Source of the DNA: Streptococcus sp. 'caviae'
GTDB lineage: Bacteria > Bacillota > Bacilli > Lactobacillales > Streptococcaceae
Assembly (NCBI RefSeq): GCF_001937065.1
Contig: NZ_MOWR01000008.1
Coordinates: 48,961 to 112,960, forward strand
DNA length: 64,000 bases
Direction: 5' to 3'
Positions 31,985-41,189 of this stretch are shown piece after piece. The position numbers were made by a program, and so were the translations under genes. Positions within the stretch are counted from its first letter, which is position 1; every line of letters starts with the position of its first letter. The notes beneath the pieces are model-generated. The model was given only the letters and a program-made list of their open reading frames with translations. It had not been told where the DNA came from and did not search any database.

Positions 31985-33226
31985 TCAGTGTTCAGAAGCA
32001 CCAGAAGTAGCATCAGCAGCTTCTGCGCTGTTCCCGCTATCTGAAGCACCGGAAGTAGCATCAGCACTGCTGTCAGAAGCACCAGAGGTTGCGTCGGAAC
32101 TGCCGGCACCGCCGACCAGTCTTTGGCCAGTTGTTTGCAGATACCAGTCTAACCAAGGTCTGAAGTTGAAGACGATTTCGTTAATACCCGCAAAGGAGCC
32201 GTCCGGATAGTACATAGCCTGATAGTTATGAGTATTAATCACGGTCGGATTTGGATTGGGAACAAGTGTGCGGACATATTCCTGATTGCCGTTGCGAAGG
32301 CTTCCGATTACCCATTCAACATTTTTCATCCGTCCAGGCGGAAGACTGTTGTGAACCGTTGACAAACGGCTGCCCGATTGGGACGGTACCCGTTTAGCAA
32401 ACATAGTATCAGGATCCTGATGAGCATTGTTGTAGTATAAGAATTGGTTGTTGTCATCAGAATAGGTTAGTTCAAACGGCATAGCTTTTAAGAACATATT
32501 GATTTGATCAACTGTCAAAATACCGTGATCCAGTTTAACATAGGTATCACCTGAAACAGCGCCTGTAACCTCGGCAACTTTTTCAACCCATTCGGGATCG
32601 TCGGGATCAACTTCCGTAACGGATGTTGCAATAGGATGATTGCAGTCTAAATCTTCTGGTTCAATTGGTTTTGGTTTTTGCAATTTTGACACCACTCCTA
32701 CATAACTTACAAAATTATCTAAACAGGTTTCCAAGAATTCAACCGTTCCTTTGTTAATAATATTGCCATCATCGTCAAAGGCTTCTTTCGCTTTGCCAAG
32801 CAGGAATTCATTTCCCGGAAGGGTGTAGGCATTGACTCCCGGTGCATCCAGGATTTTTCTCAGATGAACCTGAGCGCGTGAGGTTCCTTGATCATAATAG
32901 GAAGCCCCAACAATCATAACCGGTTTGTTTTCGAAAGGATGCACCTCACAGGACAGCCATTCTAAAACGCTTTTTAAGGCAGCAGTAATCGTGTGATTAT
33001 GTTCGGGAGTTGCGATAATAACACCGTCTGCGCGTGTGATTTTATTGTACAGAAGTCTTAACTGAAAGCTTTCTTTCCAGTCCTGATCCTGATTGAACAT
33101 TGGAACGTCATCAATTTCTAATACTTCCAATTCAAATTTTAATTTAAATTGTTTTCTGATGTATTCTAACAATTTGCGATTGTATGATTGCTCCGCATTA
33201 GAACCTACAAGTCCTACAAATTTCAT
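31985..33226 (-). CDS. NADPH-dependent FMN reductase with PAS-like domain and a triple DATSGAS tail
   Basis: A 413-residue cytoplasmic protein with three parts. Residues 1 to about 190 are a flavodoxin-fold FMN_red domain (VGSNAEQSYNRKLLEYIR, TPEHNHTITAALKSVLEWLS). Residues about 240-365 resemble the PAS_10 domain of DUF438-type proteins (DQINMFLKAMPFELTYSDD). From 370 a low-complexity tail holds three copies of DATSGAS at 378-384, 389-395 and 405-411. That heptad fits the Dxx(S/T)GA(S/T) motif recognised by ApbE flavin transferases, and an apbE gene lies nearby. The three copies use different codons, so the peptide is conserved rather than freshly duplicated. I infer covalent FMN on Ser384, Ser395 and Ser411. 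Confidence 0.8.
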   Translation of the reverse strand: MKFVGLVGSNAEQSYNRKLLEYIRKQFKLKFELEVLEIDDVPMFNQDQDWKESFQLRLLYNKITRADGVIIATPEHNHTITAALKSVLEWLSCEVHPFENKPVMIVGASYYDQGTSRAQVHLRKILDAPGVNAYTLPGNEFLLGKAKEAFDDDGNIINKGTVEFLETCLDNFVSYVGVVSKLQKPKPIEPEDLDCNHPIATSVTEVDPDDPEWVEKVAEVTGAVSGDTYVKLDHGILTVDQINMFLKAMPFELTYSDDNNQFLYYNNAHQDPDTMFAKRVPSQSGSRLSTVHNSLPPGRMKNVEWVIGSLRNGNQEYVRTLVPNPNPTVINTHNYQAMYYPDGSFAGINEIVFNFRPWLDWYLQTTGQRLVGGAGSSDATSGASDSSADATSGASDSGNSAEAADATSGASEH

Positions 33227-33232
33227 ATTGAA

Positions 33233-33484
33233 TTCTCCTTTAATGTAAGATACGGTAGAGGTTTGTTATCTAAGTGCTTTGCACTTGATAACAAACGCCA
33301 ATCACTATAGTGAATTGGCTATCTCTCCCGCTAACTTCGTTTGATTAGTAAGATCGACTAACCAAACGAAGGATCGCAAAGGGCGTTAAGAAAGTGAGAA
33401 GAAAATAGGAGACTGACGCCATGCGCTTTAGCGCATAAGGCAGGCTGTCTTTTTCTCGACGCTTTTAGCCCGTGTTCAATTCAC
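33233..33484. repeat. Modular intergenic repeat, copy A
   Basis: Three blocks are shared with copy B at 35329-35634: block 1 (33233-33297, 65 bp, two mismatches), block 2 (33323-33374, 52 bp, one mismatch) and block 3 (33463-33484, 22 bp, four mismatches). Block 1 holds the inverted repeat 33261-33296, and block 2 the inverted repeat 33335-33371. Between blocks 2 and 3, copy A has a private 88-bp insert with an ATGCGC/GCGCAT hairpin. Block 1 includes the Shine-Dalgarno site of the minus-strand flavoprotein gene. Confidence 0.85.
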
Positions 33485-33485
33485 T

Positions 33486-34091
33486 TTATAAACTTTCCCA
33501 ATCAAAATTTTCGGCTTCTTTATGCAGAAGTTCTTGAGCACTTGATAGTTTTTCAGTGATTTTAACGAAAATACGGAAATCATCAAAGATAGCGTCAAGT
33601 TTTTGGAAAGTCTCTAAATCAGCAAGATTGCCGTCTTTGTCAAATGCCTGCAGAGAGTGAGAAAGTAAAAATTCATCCGGCAGGACATTGGCCTTGATTT
33701 CGGGAGCATTAAGTATCTGCCGCAGCTGCAGTTGTGCACGCGATGATCCCAGTGTTCCGTAAGAAGCTCCTGTAATCATGACTGGCTTATTTAGAAGCGG
33801 ATAAATACCGTAAGACAGCCAAGCTAAGGCGCTCATCAAAGCAGCAGGGATAGAATGGTCATATTCTGGTGTGCCGATAATAACTCCGTCTGCAGCTTCA
33901 ATTTTTTCAGCTATTTCAATAACGCCCTCAGGGAGTTTTTTGTCAGCCGGTTTATTGAACATAGGAAGATCTTTGATCTCAACCAATTCAATGTCAGCCT
34001 TGTCAGCAAAGTGTTTTTGCATATATTGCAGCAATTGGCGGTTGGTCGATTTTTTTGAATTTGTCCCAACTAATCCAATAAGTTTCATCAT
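33486..34091 (-). CDS. NADPH-dependent FMN reductase
   Basis: A 201-residue flavodoxin-fold reductase, paralogous to the N-terminal domain of the 31985-33226 product (shared NRQLLQYMQK, TPEYDHSIPAALMSALAWLS and ITGASYGTLGSSRAQ). It lacks the PAS domain and the DATSGAS tail. It should supply reduced FMN or pass electrons from NAD(P)H to quinones or flavoproteins. AGAGG lies six bases before the ATG. It sits 21 bases after apbE, so the two are probably co-transcribed. Confidence 0.87.
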   Translation of the reverse strand: MMKLIGLVGTNSKKSTNRQLLQYMQKHFADKADIELVEIKDLPMFNKPADKKLPEGVIEIAEKIEAADGVIIGTPEYDHSIPAALMSALAWLSYGIYPLLNKPVMITGASYGTLGSSRAQLQLRQILNAPEIKANVLPDEFLLSHSLQAFDKDGNLADLETFQKLDAIFDDFRIFVKITEKLSSAQELLHKEAENFDWESL

Positions 34092-34112
34092 GTTCTACCT
34101 CTTTCTTTAGGT

Positions 34113-35048
34113 TTAGTAAAGGGGAATAAAAGTATCTTTTAAGCCGTCTGAGACGGCGAGGCGATTATCTCTGGTAACGATAATGCCTTCGATATGTTCC
34201 GTTTGATTGATTGTCTTCATAGCCAGCGGAATCGGCAGGCCAAACAGCCGTGTGGTCCAAATCTCACCGTCAAGCGAAAGTTTTGAGATAATACTGAGGC
34301 TTGCCATCTGTGTTTCAATCGGATAGCCTGTATTTTTATCAAAAATATGATGGTAATCTTTCCCATTGACTTGCAGATGGCGTTCGTAAATACCGGATGT
34401 GACAACAGATTGATTGCAGATTTTAACAATTCCGATATTTTGATTTCTAGGTCTTTTAGGGTCTTGAATACCAATGTTCCAGAATCCGCCGGGGCGCTTT
34501 GGATTGGGTCCGAAGACCAAAAGATTGCCGCCCAGATTAATCATAGCAGAAGCAGCACCTTGATTTTTTAAATAGGCTATAATTTTATCGGCAATATAGC
34601 CCTTGGCCAGGGCACCAAGATCTATCTTCATTCCTTTTTGAGATAGGAAGACCGTCTGCTTGTGTGCATTCAAAATGATATTGTGCGGATCGATGAGTTG
34701 TAATTTGTCATCGATCTGTTCCTGATTTGGAATCTGAGCATCCTCAAAGCCGATGCGCCAAGTCTGCACCAGAGGTCCGATAGCAATGTTAAGATTGCTG
34801 GGATTCGCCAAACTGTGCTCTTTTCCAATCTGAATCAAGTCAAACAAATCGGGATGAACCGCAACAGCTTTCCGTCCGGCCTGATGATTGACAGCCATTA
34901 GTTCTGAATCATCACGGTTAGCGCTGAAGCGCTGTTCATAGATGTTTAAAAGTTGGCAAGCACTCTCGGCAAGTTCTTTGGCATTGCTGGCTTCAACCAC
35001 GATATCAATCGTTGTTCCCATCAGGTGCAAAGTTTGCTGTGCCTGCAA
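34113..35048 (-). CDS. apbE: FAD:protein FMN transferase, ApbE family, cytoplasmic form
   Basis: A 311-residue enzyme that moves FMN from FAD to Ser/Thr of target proteins. Family motifs are present: GTTIDIVV at the start, the acidic and glycine-rich region KIDLGALAKGYIADKI, and GGNLLVFG. There is no lipoprotein signal or N-terminal hydrophobic segment, so it should act in the cytoplasm. I chose TTG 35048: AGGAGG lies exactly eight bases upstream. The GTG at 35057 directly abuts that site and is less likely. It is followed by two FMN reductase genes, one carrying candidate acceptor motifs. Confidence 0.87.
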   Translation of the reverse strand: MQAQQTLHLMGTTIDIVVEASNAKELAESACQLLNIYEQRFSANRDDSELMAVNHQAGRKAVAVHPDLFDLIQIGKEHSLANPSNLNIAIGPLVQTWRIGFEDAQIPNQEQIDDKLQLIDPHNIILNAHKQTVFLSQKGMKIDLGALAKGYIADKIIAYLKNQGAASAMINLGGNLLVFGPNPKRPGGFWNIGIQDPKRPRNQNIGIVKICNQSVVTSGIYERHLQVNGKDYHHIFDKNTGYPIETQMASLSIISKLSLDGEIWTTRLFGLPIPLAMKTINQTEHIEGIIVTRDNRLAVSDGLKDTFIPLY

Positions 35049-35137
35049 TTCGTTCACCTCCTCGAAGAATTCTTTATATATATGATAGCGTTTTCTGAAA
35101 GTAAAATCAAGTCAAAATAAAAGAATTAAGCATCAGC

Positions 35138-35323
35138 TTAACCCTTTTTCTTCATCTCACCGTGCGGGTAATAGGTTCCCTCTGGCATGTCGTTTATAAA
35201 GACGTGGATAGCTTCTTTGGGAGCTTTTGCAACACGGGAAACGACCTCAGTCACCTCGCGGGCAAGTTCAATTTTCTGTTCCTCAGTTCGGCCTTCAAAC
35301 AAATCAATTTTAACAAATGGCAT
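35138..35323 (-). CDS. 4-oxalocrotonate tautomerase family protein
   Basis: A 61-residue tautomerase-superfamily subunit. After removal of Met1 the catalytic Pro1 is exposed (MPFVKIDLFEGRTEEQK). Arg residues expected in the active site occur in GRTEEQKIELAREV, and the C-terminal region reads NDMPEGTYYPHG. It acts as a small hexamer or dimer on 2-hydroxymuconate-like enols, but in streptococci the substrate is unknown. It carries repeat block 1 right at its ribosome site, as does the PAS flavoprotein gene. Confidence 0.87.
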   Translation of the reverse strand: MPFVKIDLFEGRTEEQKIELAREVTEVVSRVAKAPKEAIHVFINDMPEGTYYPHGEMKKKG

Positions 35324-35328
35324 ACATT

Positions 35329-35634
35329 TTCTCCTTTAATATAAGATACGGTAGAGGATTGTTATCTAAGTGCTTTGCACTTGATAACAAACGAAGCTGG
35401 ACAAAAACTTGTCCAATATCCTGTTTTGGAATAAGCTCTTGACGCAGTGGTTGGCTGGCTTTCCTTTTGCCACAAGGCCAAAGCGGAAAACCTAGCCAAC
35501 TGTGCGGGGGTGGGAATACGAACCAAAATTTTCAATTTTTGGGTTCTTTCCCACTCCCTGCCTCTCCCGCTAACTTCGTTTGCTTAGTAAGATCGACTAA
35601 CCAAACGAAGGATTTTAGCCCGTATTCGATTTAC
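35329..35634. repeat. Modular intergenic repeat, copy B
   Basis: Block 1 is at 35329-35393, block 2 at 35562-35613 and block 3 at 35613-35634. Here blocks 2 and 3 abut, and 168 bp separate blocks 1 and 2. That insert contains three hairpins: GGACAA/TTGTCC at 35399-35414, a GTTGGCT/AGCCAAC stem at about 35450-35500, and a long one at about 35509-35553 with GTGGGAA/TTCCCAC outer arms. It is not coding. The two copies share flanking blocks but carry different inserts. Confidence 0.85.
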
Positions 35635-35728
35635 AGTTAATACCTTTATTTTATCATATTTTCAAAGGATGTGCTCCCCTTAAACTGTCTTTTTATTGTG
35701 AAAACTCAGTGCGCCTTTTTAGCTTTTA

Positions 35729-35737
35729 TGGTAAAAT
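35729..35737 (+). promoter_or_regulatory. tdk extended -10 promoter
   Basis: TGGTAAAAT forms an extended -10 about 35 bases before the chosen tdk start. No clear -35 was seen. Confidence 0.5.
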
Positions 35738-35772
35738 AGATGAGATATTAGTATGAGATGAGGTTGAAAGTC

Positions 35773-36354
35773 TTGGCGCAGTTGTATTATAAATACGGGA
35801 CCATGAATTCAGGAAAAACGATTGAAATTTTAAAAGTTGCCCATAATTATGAAGAGCAGGGCAAGCCCGTTGTTATAATGACCAGCAGTCTCGATACGCG
35901 GGATGAATTCGGTGTCATTTCAAGCAGAATCGGTATGCGGCGCAAAGCCATTCCCATAACAGATGATATGGATATTTTTGCTTACATTGCCAATTTGAAA
36001 GATAAACCTTACTGTGTCTTGATTGATGAGTGCCAGTTTCTGAGCAAGAAAAATGTCTATGATTTAGCTAGAATTGTTGATGAGCTGGATGTTCCGGTAA
36101 TGGCTTTCGGCCTGAAAAATGATTTTCAAAACCATCTCTTTGAAGGGTCGCGTGAACTGCTGCTTATGGCAGATAAGATTGAAGAAATTAAGACAATCTG
36201 TCAATTTTGTTCCAAAAAGGCAACTATGGTGCTGAGAACTCGGGATGGCAAGCCTGTTTATGAGGGCGAGCAGATTCAAATCGGCGGCAATGAAACCTAT
36301 ATTCCCGTTTGCAGGAAGCATTATTTTCACCCGGTTATAGGTGATGGCTGCTAA
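35773..36354 (+). CDS. tdk: Thymidine kinase
   Basis: A 193-residue type II thymidine kinase of the salvage pathway. The P-loop is YGTMNSGKT, the Walker B-like motif is VLIDECQFL, and the zinc site is formed by CQFCSKKA plus a C-terminal CRKH. I chose TTG 35773, giving [11 protein letters not shown], which is the usual family N-terminus. GAGG lies nine to ten bases upstream. ATG 35758 adds five residues and has no ribosome site. It is followed by a terminator and then prfA. Confidence 0.92.
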   Translation: MAQLYYKYGTMNSGKTIEILKVAHNYEEQGKPVVIMTSSLDTRDEFGVISSRIGMRRKAIPITDDMDIFAYIANLKDKPYCVLIDECQFLSKKNVYDLARIVDELDVPVMAFGLKNDFQNHLFEGSRELLLMADKIEEIKTICQFCSKKATMVLRTRDGKPVYEGEQIQIGGNETYIPVCRKHYFHPVIGDGC

Positions 36355-36360
36355 AGCAGC

Positions 36361-36400
36361 TCAGCACCTAAGGCCAATCTGTTGTCAGGGTGCTGATTTT
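36361..36400 (+). terminator. Terminator after tdk
   Basis: TCAGCACC/GGTGCTGA with a 20-base loop is followed by four T. The large loop makes it moderate, so some readthrough into prfA is likely. Confidence 0.6.
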
Positions 36401-36449
36401 GATGAGTTTCGTTATTTTGTGATGTTGAGAAGGAGAACTGTTTAAGAAA

Positions 36450-37529
36450 ATGAATATTTATGACCAATTACAGGCTGTTGAAGATCGCTACGAGGAGCTG
36501 GGTGAATTGCTCAGTGATCCGGATGTTGTCAGTGATACCAAACGTTTTATGGAACTCTCGCGAGAAGAGGCATCTACTCGCGAAACGGTAACAGTCTATC
36601 GCGAATACAAGCAAATTATCCAAAATATTGCTGATGCAGAAGAGATGATCAAGGAGGCGGGCGGCGATCCTGAGCTTGAAGAAATGGCTAAGGAGGAGCT
36701 GAAAGAGTCTAAGGCTGCTAAAGAAGACTATGAAGAAAAACTTAAAATTCTCCTTTTGCCTAAGGATCCCAATGATGATAAAAACATTATTCTGGAAATC
36801 CGCGGTGCTGCCGGCGGTGATGAGGCAGCCCTTTTTGCGGGAGACCTGCTGAATATGTATCAAAAATATGCAGAAAGCCAGGGCTGGAAATTTGAAATCA
36901 TGGAGGCTTCGATGAACGGTGTCGGCGGCATCAAAGAAGTTGTGGCTATGGTTTCGGGACAGTCTGTCTATTCTAAGCTCAAATACGAATCCGGTGCCCA
37001 CCGGGTTCAGCGGGTTCCTGTCACAGAAAGTCAAGGGCGTGTCCATACCTCAACAGCGACAGTTTTGGTAATGCCTGAAGTTGAAGAAGTAGAGTACGAG
37101 ATTGATCCCAAGGATCTGCGTGTGGACATTTACCACGCTTCCGGTGCCGGCGGTCAAAATGTCAATAAGGTTGCAACAGCTGTTCGGATTATCCACCTGC
37201 CAACCAATATTAAGGTTGAGATGCAGGAGGAGCGGACGCAGCAAAAAAACCGTGACAAGGCCATGAAAATTATCCGCGCTCGTGTGGCAGACCATTTTGC
37301 ACAGATTGCTCAGGATGAACAGGATGCCGAACGTAAGTCCACGATTGGTACTGGGGACCGCTCTGAGCGCATAAGAACTTATAATTTCCCGCAAAATCGT
37401 GTAACCGACCATCGCATCGGACTGACCCTGCAAAAGTTAGATACTATTTTAGCTGGGAAATTAGATGAGGTTATTGACGCCTTAGTCCTTTATGACCAAA
37501 CACAAAAGCTGGAAGAGCTGGGTAACTAA
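36450..37529 (+). CDS. prfA: Peptide chain release factor 1
   Basis: A 359-residue class I release factor that ends translation at UAA and UAG. The catalytic GGQ is at 234-236 (GAGGQNVNK), and the stop-recognition region lies in domain 2. Length and ends match the family. AAGGAG lies 14 bases before the ATG, which is longer than usual. It overlaps prmC by one base; PrmC methylates this same GGQ glutamine, so gene order mirrors function. Confidence 0.96.
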   Translation: MNIYDQLQAVEDRYEELGELLSDPDVVSDTKRFMELSREEASTRETVTVYREYKQIIQNIADAEEMIKEAGGDPELEEMAKEELKESKAAKEDYEEKLKILLLPKDPNDDKNIILEIRGAAGGDEAALFAGDLLNMYQKYAESQGWKFEIMEASMNGVGGIKEVVAMVSGQSVYSKLKYESGAHRVQRVPVTESQGRVHTSTATVLVMPEVEEVEYEIDPKDLRVDIYHASGAGGQNVNKVATAVRIIHLPTNIKVEMQEERTQQKNRDKAMKIIRARVADHFAQIAQDEQDAERKSTIGTGDRSERIRTYNFPQNRVTDHRIGLTLQKLDTILAGKLDEVIDALVLYDQTQKLEELGN

Positions 37530-38359
37530 TGAATTACGCTCAAGCTTTTGCTCAGTATGAAGCGGATTTGGCTGCCAATGGTGAGGAAAAAGAAGCCTTG
37601 GCCTACGTTTTTAATGATTGGAAGAATTGGAACCGGCTTGATTTTATCCTTCATCAGTCCCATGAAATACCAGAAGCTGATCTTAGGCAATTAGACAGAA
37701 TCACAAAGCTGTTAAAGCAGCACATGCCTGCTCAGTACCTTACAGGCAAGGCTTATTTTGCAGATTTGACTTTGGCTGTTGATGAACGTGTCCTTATCCC
37801 GCGTCCTGAGACTGAGGAGCTGGTGAATCTGATCTTGGAGGAAAATCCAGATGAATCATTGACCGTTTTGGATATCGGAACAGGGAGCGGTGCCATTGCT
37901 GTCGCACTGGCTAAGGCGAGAACAAGCTGGCAAATCAGCGCCAGCGATATTTCTGAGGAAGCTTTACTGCTGGCTCAGGATAATGCCAAGGCTAATCAGG
38001 CAGCGGTCAATTTCCTGCATTCGGATGTTTTCAGCCAGATTTCAGATAAATATGATATTATTGTTTCCAATCCCCCTTACATAGCGTTTGAGGACAGGAA
38101 TGAAGTCGGTCAAAATGTGCTGCTGCACGAGCCGCACCTAGCACTGTTTGCTGAAAATGACGGCTTGGCTGTTTATCAAAAGATAGCTGAGGGTGCTGCT
38201 GAACATTTGAATGCGAAAGGAAAGATTTATTTGGAAATTGGCTATAAACAGGGAATTCCTGTTTCTGAGCTTTTCCGAAATTATTTTCCTGATAAACGGA
38301 CTCGCCTTTTGCAGGATAGCTTTGGCAAGGATAGAATGGTTGTGATTGATGATGGATAA
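37529..38359 (+). CDS. prmC: Release factor glutamine methyltransferase
   Basis: A 276-residue SAM-dependent methyltransferase that methylates the GGQ glutamine of release factors. The SAM-binding motif is VLDIGTGSGAIAVALA, and the catalytic NPPY is in IIVSNPPYIAF. The helical N-terminal substrate-binding domain is complete. It starts on the last base of prfA and runs into sua5, so prfA-prmC-sua5 should form one translational unit. Confidence 0.95.
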   Translation: MNYAQAFAQYEADLAANGEEKEALAYVFNDWKNWNRLDFILHQSHEIPEADLRQLDRITKLLKQHMPAQYLTGKAYFADLTLAVDERVLIPRPETEELVNLILEENPDESLTVLDIGTGSGAIAVALAKARTSWQISASDISEEALLLAQDNAKANQAAVNFLHSDVFSQISDKYDIIVSNPPYIAFEDRNEVGQNVLLHEPHLALFAENDGLAVYQKIAEGAAEHLNAKGKIYLEIGYKQGIPVSELFRNYFPDKRTRLLQDSFGKDRMVVIDDG

Positions 38360-38942
38360 GATTGAAGAGGCTTTACTGGCTGGACAGGCGGTTATTCTAC
38401 CCACAGAAACGGTTTACGGTCTTTTTGCCAGAGCCTTGGATGCCGAGGCCGTTGCAAATGTCTATGCTCTCAAAAAACGCCCGCCGGAAAAGGCCATGAA
38501 TTTAAATGTTGCCTCTTTAGCAGATATTTTAGCTTTTTCCAAAGAAGTGCCGGCTTATTTGCCAGAACTCTATCAGGCTTTTTTACCGGGGCCTCTGACC
38601 ATTATTTTAAAAGCTAATGAAAAAGTGCCGGTCTGGGTGAATTCCGGTCTGCCGACTGTTGGCTTTAGAGTTCCCAGCCACCCGCTGACGTTAGCCTATA
38701 TTAAGAAAACCGGACCGCTGATTGGTCCGTCTGCCAATCTGTCCGGGCAAACCAGTGGCTTAGACTATGCCAGTGTTCAGGCAAGCTTTGACCATCAGCT
38801 GTTAGGCATTCAAGATGATGAAGCAATTGGAAAAGTGGACTCGACCATTTTGGATATTTCCGGCCCGACCGCTAAAATTTTACGTCAGGGAGACATCACA
38901 CAGGCTGATATTGAAGCCCGTGTAAGTGCTGTTAAATTTTAA
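38349..38942 (+). CDS. L-threonylcarbamoyladenylate synthase (Sua5/YrdC/YwlC)
   Basis: A 197-residue YrdC-domain enzyme. It makes threonylcarbamoyl-AMP from threonine, bicarbonate and ATP for the t6A modification of ANN-decoding tRNAs. The conserved start is PTETVYGLFARA, and the KxR-SxN pocket includes KKRPPEKAMN and GPSANLSGQTSG. It is the short form, without the C-terminal Sua5 domain. Two ATGs at 38349 and 38352 are possible. Both lie inside the end of prmC, and neither has a strong ribosome site. Confidence 0.9.
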   Translation: MMDKIEEALLAGQAVILPTETVYGLFARALDAEAVANVYALKKRPPEKAMNLNVASLADILAFSKEVPAYLPELYQAFLPGPLTIILKANEKVPVWVNSGLPTVGFRVPSHPLTLAYIKKTGPLIGPSANLSGQTSGLDYASVQASFDHQLLGIQDDEAIGKVDSTILDISGPTAKILRQGDITQADIEARVSAVKF

Positions 38943-38951
38943 GGAGAAATT

Positions 38952-40214
38952 ATGATTTTTGATAAAGATAATTACGAAGTGTATGATGAAGAGGTATGGG
39001 AAGCCATTCATGCAGAAGAAGAGCGTCAGCAACACAATATTGAATTAATTGCCTCTGAAAATGTGGTTTCCAAGGCTGTCATGAAAGCACAGGGATCCAT
39101 TTTAACCAATAAATACGCCGAAGGCTATCCGGGCCGCCGTTACTATGGAGGTACAGAATGCGTTGATGTGGTTGAAAGTTTGGCTATCGAACGTGCTAAA
39201 AAGCTTTTCGGTGCTCAATTTGCTAATGTTCAGCCGCATTCCGGCAGCCAGGCCAACGCTGCAGCCTACATGGCGCTTATCAAACCCGGTGACACTGTTA
39301 TGGGACTTGATTTAGCTGCCGGCGGACACTTGACACATGGATCACCTGTCAGTTTTTCAGGGCAAACCTATAACTTTGTTGCCTATAATGTCGATCCTGA
39401 AACAGAATTATTGGATTATGACCAAATTTTAGAGCAGGCCAAAGAAGTTCAGCCCAAGCTGATTGTTGCAGGTGCTTCTGCCTATTCTCGCATTATTGAT
39501 TTTGCTAAATTCCGTGACATTGCAGACCAAGTCGGCGCTAAACTCATGGTTGATATGGCTCATATTGCGGGTCTTGTGGCAGCGGGTCTGCATCCAAGTC
39601 CTGTACCTTATGCTCATATTACGACAAGTACGACCCACAAAACCCTGCGCGGTCCGCGCGGCGGTCTTGTCCTGACCAATGATGAAGACCTTGCTAAAAA
39701 GATTAATTCTGCCATTTTCCCAGGTTTGCAAGGCGGTCCTTTAGAGCATATCGTTGCTGCTAAGGCCATTACGTTCAAGGAAAATATGGATCCGGACTTT
39801 AAAGTCTATGCCCAGAATATTCTGGACAACTGTCAGGCCATGGTTGAGGTCTTCAATGCTCATGATAAGTTCCGTGTTGTTTCAGGTGCCAGTGAAAATC
39901 ATCTTTTCCTCGTTGATGTGACACAAGTGATTGAAAATGGGAAAATAGCGCAAAATATTTTGGATGATGTTCATATTACCTTAAATAAGAATTCTATTCC
40001 ATTTGAAACACTGTCCCCATTTAAGACCTCCGGTATCCGCATCGGAACAGCAGCAGTAACAGCGCGCGGCTTTGGTCCTAAAGAATGCCGCAAGGTTGCT
40101 GAGCTTATTGTCAAAACCCTTGAAAATACTGATAACGAGGCTGTTTTAGAAGAAGTCCGCCAAGAAGTGCAAGTGCTGACTGATGCTTTCCCGCTTTATG
40201 AGAGTCTCGCATGA
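38952..40214 (+). CDS. glyA: Serine hydroxymethyltransferase
   Basis: A 420-residue PLP enzyme that interconverts serine and glycine with tetrahydrofolate, supplying one-carbon units. The Schiff-base lysine is Lys230 in [15 protein letters not shown]. The substrate-binding [12 protein letters not shown] and [13 protein letters not shown] motifs are present. AAGGAG lies six bases before the ATG. The stop overlaps the next start by 4 bp. The formate-THF ligase gene at 49217 is in the same pathway. Confidence 0.96.
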   Translation: MIFDKDNYEVYDEEVWEAIHAEEERQQHNIELIASENVVSKAVMKAQGSILTNKYAEGYPGRRYYGGTECVDVVESLAIERAKKLFGAQFANVQPHSGSQANAAAYMALIKPGDTVMGLDLAAGGHLTHGSPVSFSGQTYNFVAYNVDPETELLDYDQILEQAKEVQPKLIVAGASAYSRIIDFAKFRDIADQVGAKLMVDMAHIAGLVAAGLHPSPVPYAHITTSTTHKTLRGPRGGLVLTNDEDLAKKINSAIFPGLQGGPLEHIVAAKAITFKENMDPDFKVYAQNILDNCQAMVEVFNAHDKFRVVSGASENHLFLVDVTQVIENGKIAQNILDDVHITLNKNSIPFETLSPFKTSGIRIGTAAVTARGFGPKECRKVAELIVKTLENTDNEAVLEEVRQEVQVLTDAFPLYESLA

Positions 40215-41188
40215 TGGATTTATATCTTAAGAAAATTGTCATTCACCAATTCACGCCAGATGATACCGAACTGATTTTTTCGGATAAACTTTTAAGCATC
40301 ACACCCAAATTAGACGAGTACTTTCGAAAGAAATTGAGCAGGGTCTTTTCAGACGAAGCTAAGCGGGGAAAATTTGCTGATGATAATGTTTTTCTCAGCT
40401 ACCTCAGTGAGGACTTCTTGGAAAGCTCCAAGAAAGTCGCCCAGCTGTGGAAGGAAGAATTTGTCATCAGTGACAATCAAAAAACCAATGATTTGATTTT
40501 TGTGCAGTTTGACAAGGAAGGGATTGAGCATTTTGCCTTTTTGCGCATAGCTCTAAAGGAAAGTTTGGCGCACATTACAGACGGCAGCGACAGCCCTATT
40601 CGCCTGACTCAGAACAACCTGCCCAGTGCTGCTCAGACGCCGGATGAAGCCCTGATCATCAATCGGCAGAACAGGCAGTACTATCTGATTGAAAAACGAA
40701 TCAAGCACAACGGTTCCTTTGCCAACTATTTTTCTGAAAACCTGCTTCAGGTTCAGCCTGAAGAGTCTGTTAAAAAATCCATTAAACTGATGGAAAAAAC
40801 GGCTCAAAAGGTAGCTGACAATTTCAATCAGGATGATTTTGCCTTCCAGTCTAAAATGAAATCAGCTATTTATAAAAATTTGGAGGAAGATCAAGAACTG
40901 TCTCCGGAAAAATTGGCGGATCAGCTGTTTGATGCTAATTTGACAGCACGGCTCACCTTTGTTGATGAACTGAAAGAGACGATTCCAGAACCGATTAAGG
41001 TGGCTGATATTGACCATTCCCGCCAAATCAAAAAATTAGAAAGCCAAAAGCTGTCACTCTCGAACGGCATTGAGCTTTTGGTCCCCAACAATGTTTATCA
41101 GGATGCTGAATCAGTTGAATTTATTCAAAATCAAAACGGAACCTATTCTATTTTGATCAAAAATATTGAAGATATACAAAGTAAATAA
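40211..41188 (+). CDS. Nucleoid-associated protein, YejK/NdpA family
   Basis: A 325-residue protein with the NA37 family N-terminus ([22 protein letters not shown]) and the typical [20 protein letters not shown] region. Family members bind the bacterial nucleoid; their precise role is unclear, though some occur in defence islands. Here it lies between glyA and a lysozyme-like gene in a housekeeping cluster, overlapping glyA by 4 bp. ATG 40214 is an alternative start. Confidence 0.82.
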   Translation: MMDLYLKKIVIHQFTPDDTELIFSDKLLSITPKLDEYFRKKLSRVFSDEAKRGKFADDNVFLSYLSEDFLESSKKVAQLWKEEFVISDNQKTNDLIFVQFDKEGIEHFAFLRIALKESLAHITDGSDSPIRLTQNNLPSAAQTPDEALIINRQNRQYYLIEKRIKHNGSFANYFSENLLQVQPEESVKKSIKLMEKTAQKVADNFNQDDFAFQSKMKSAIYKNLEEDQELSPEKLADQLFDANLTARLTFVDELKETIPEPIKVADIDHSRQIKKLESQKLSLSNGIELLVPNNVYQDAESVEFIQNQNGTYSILIKNIEDIQSK

Positions 41189-41189
41189 T

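Noticed and set aside
33227..35640. CRISPR array made by the repeated blocks
   Set aside because: There are only two copies, each made of several blocks with hairpins and unequal inserts, and no cas genes are nearby.
39880..39905. SGAS motif in GlyA as a possible flavinylation site
   Set aside because: It reads VVSGASENH within the folded enzyme, lacks the Asp three residues before the SGAS, and is a normal conserved part of serine hydroxymethyltransferase.
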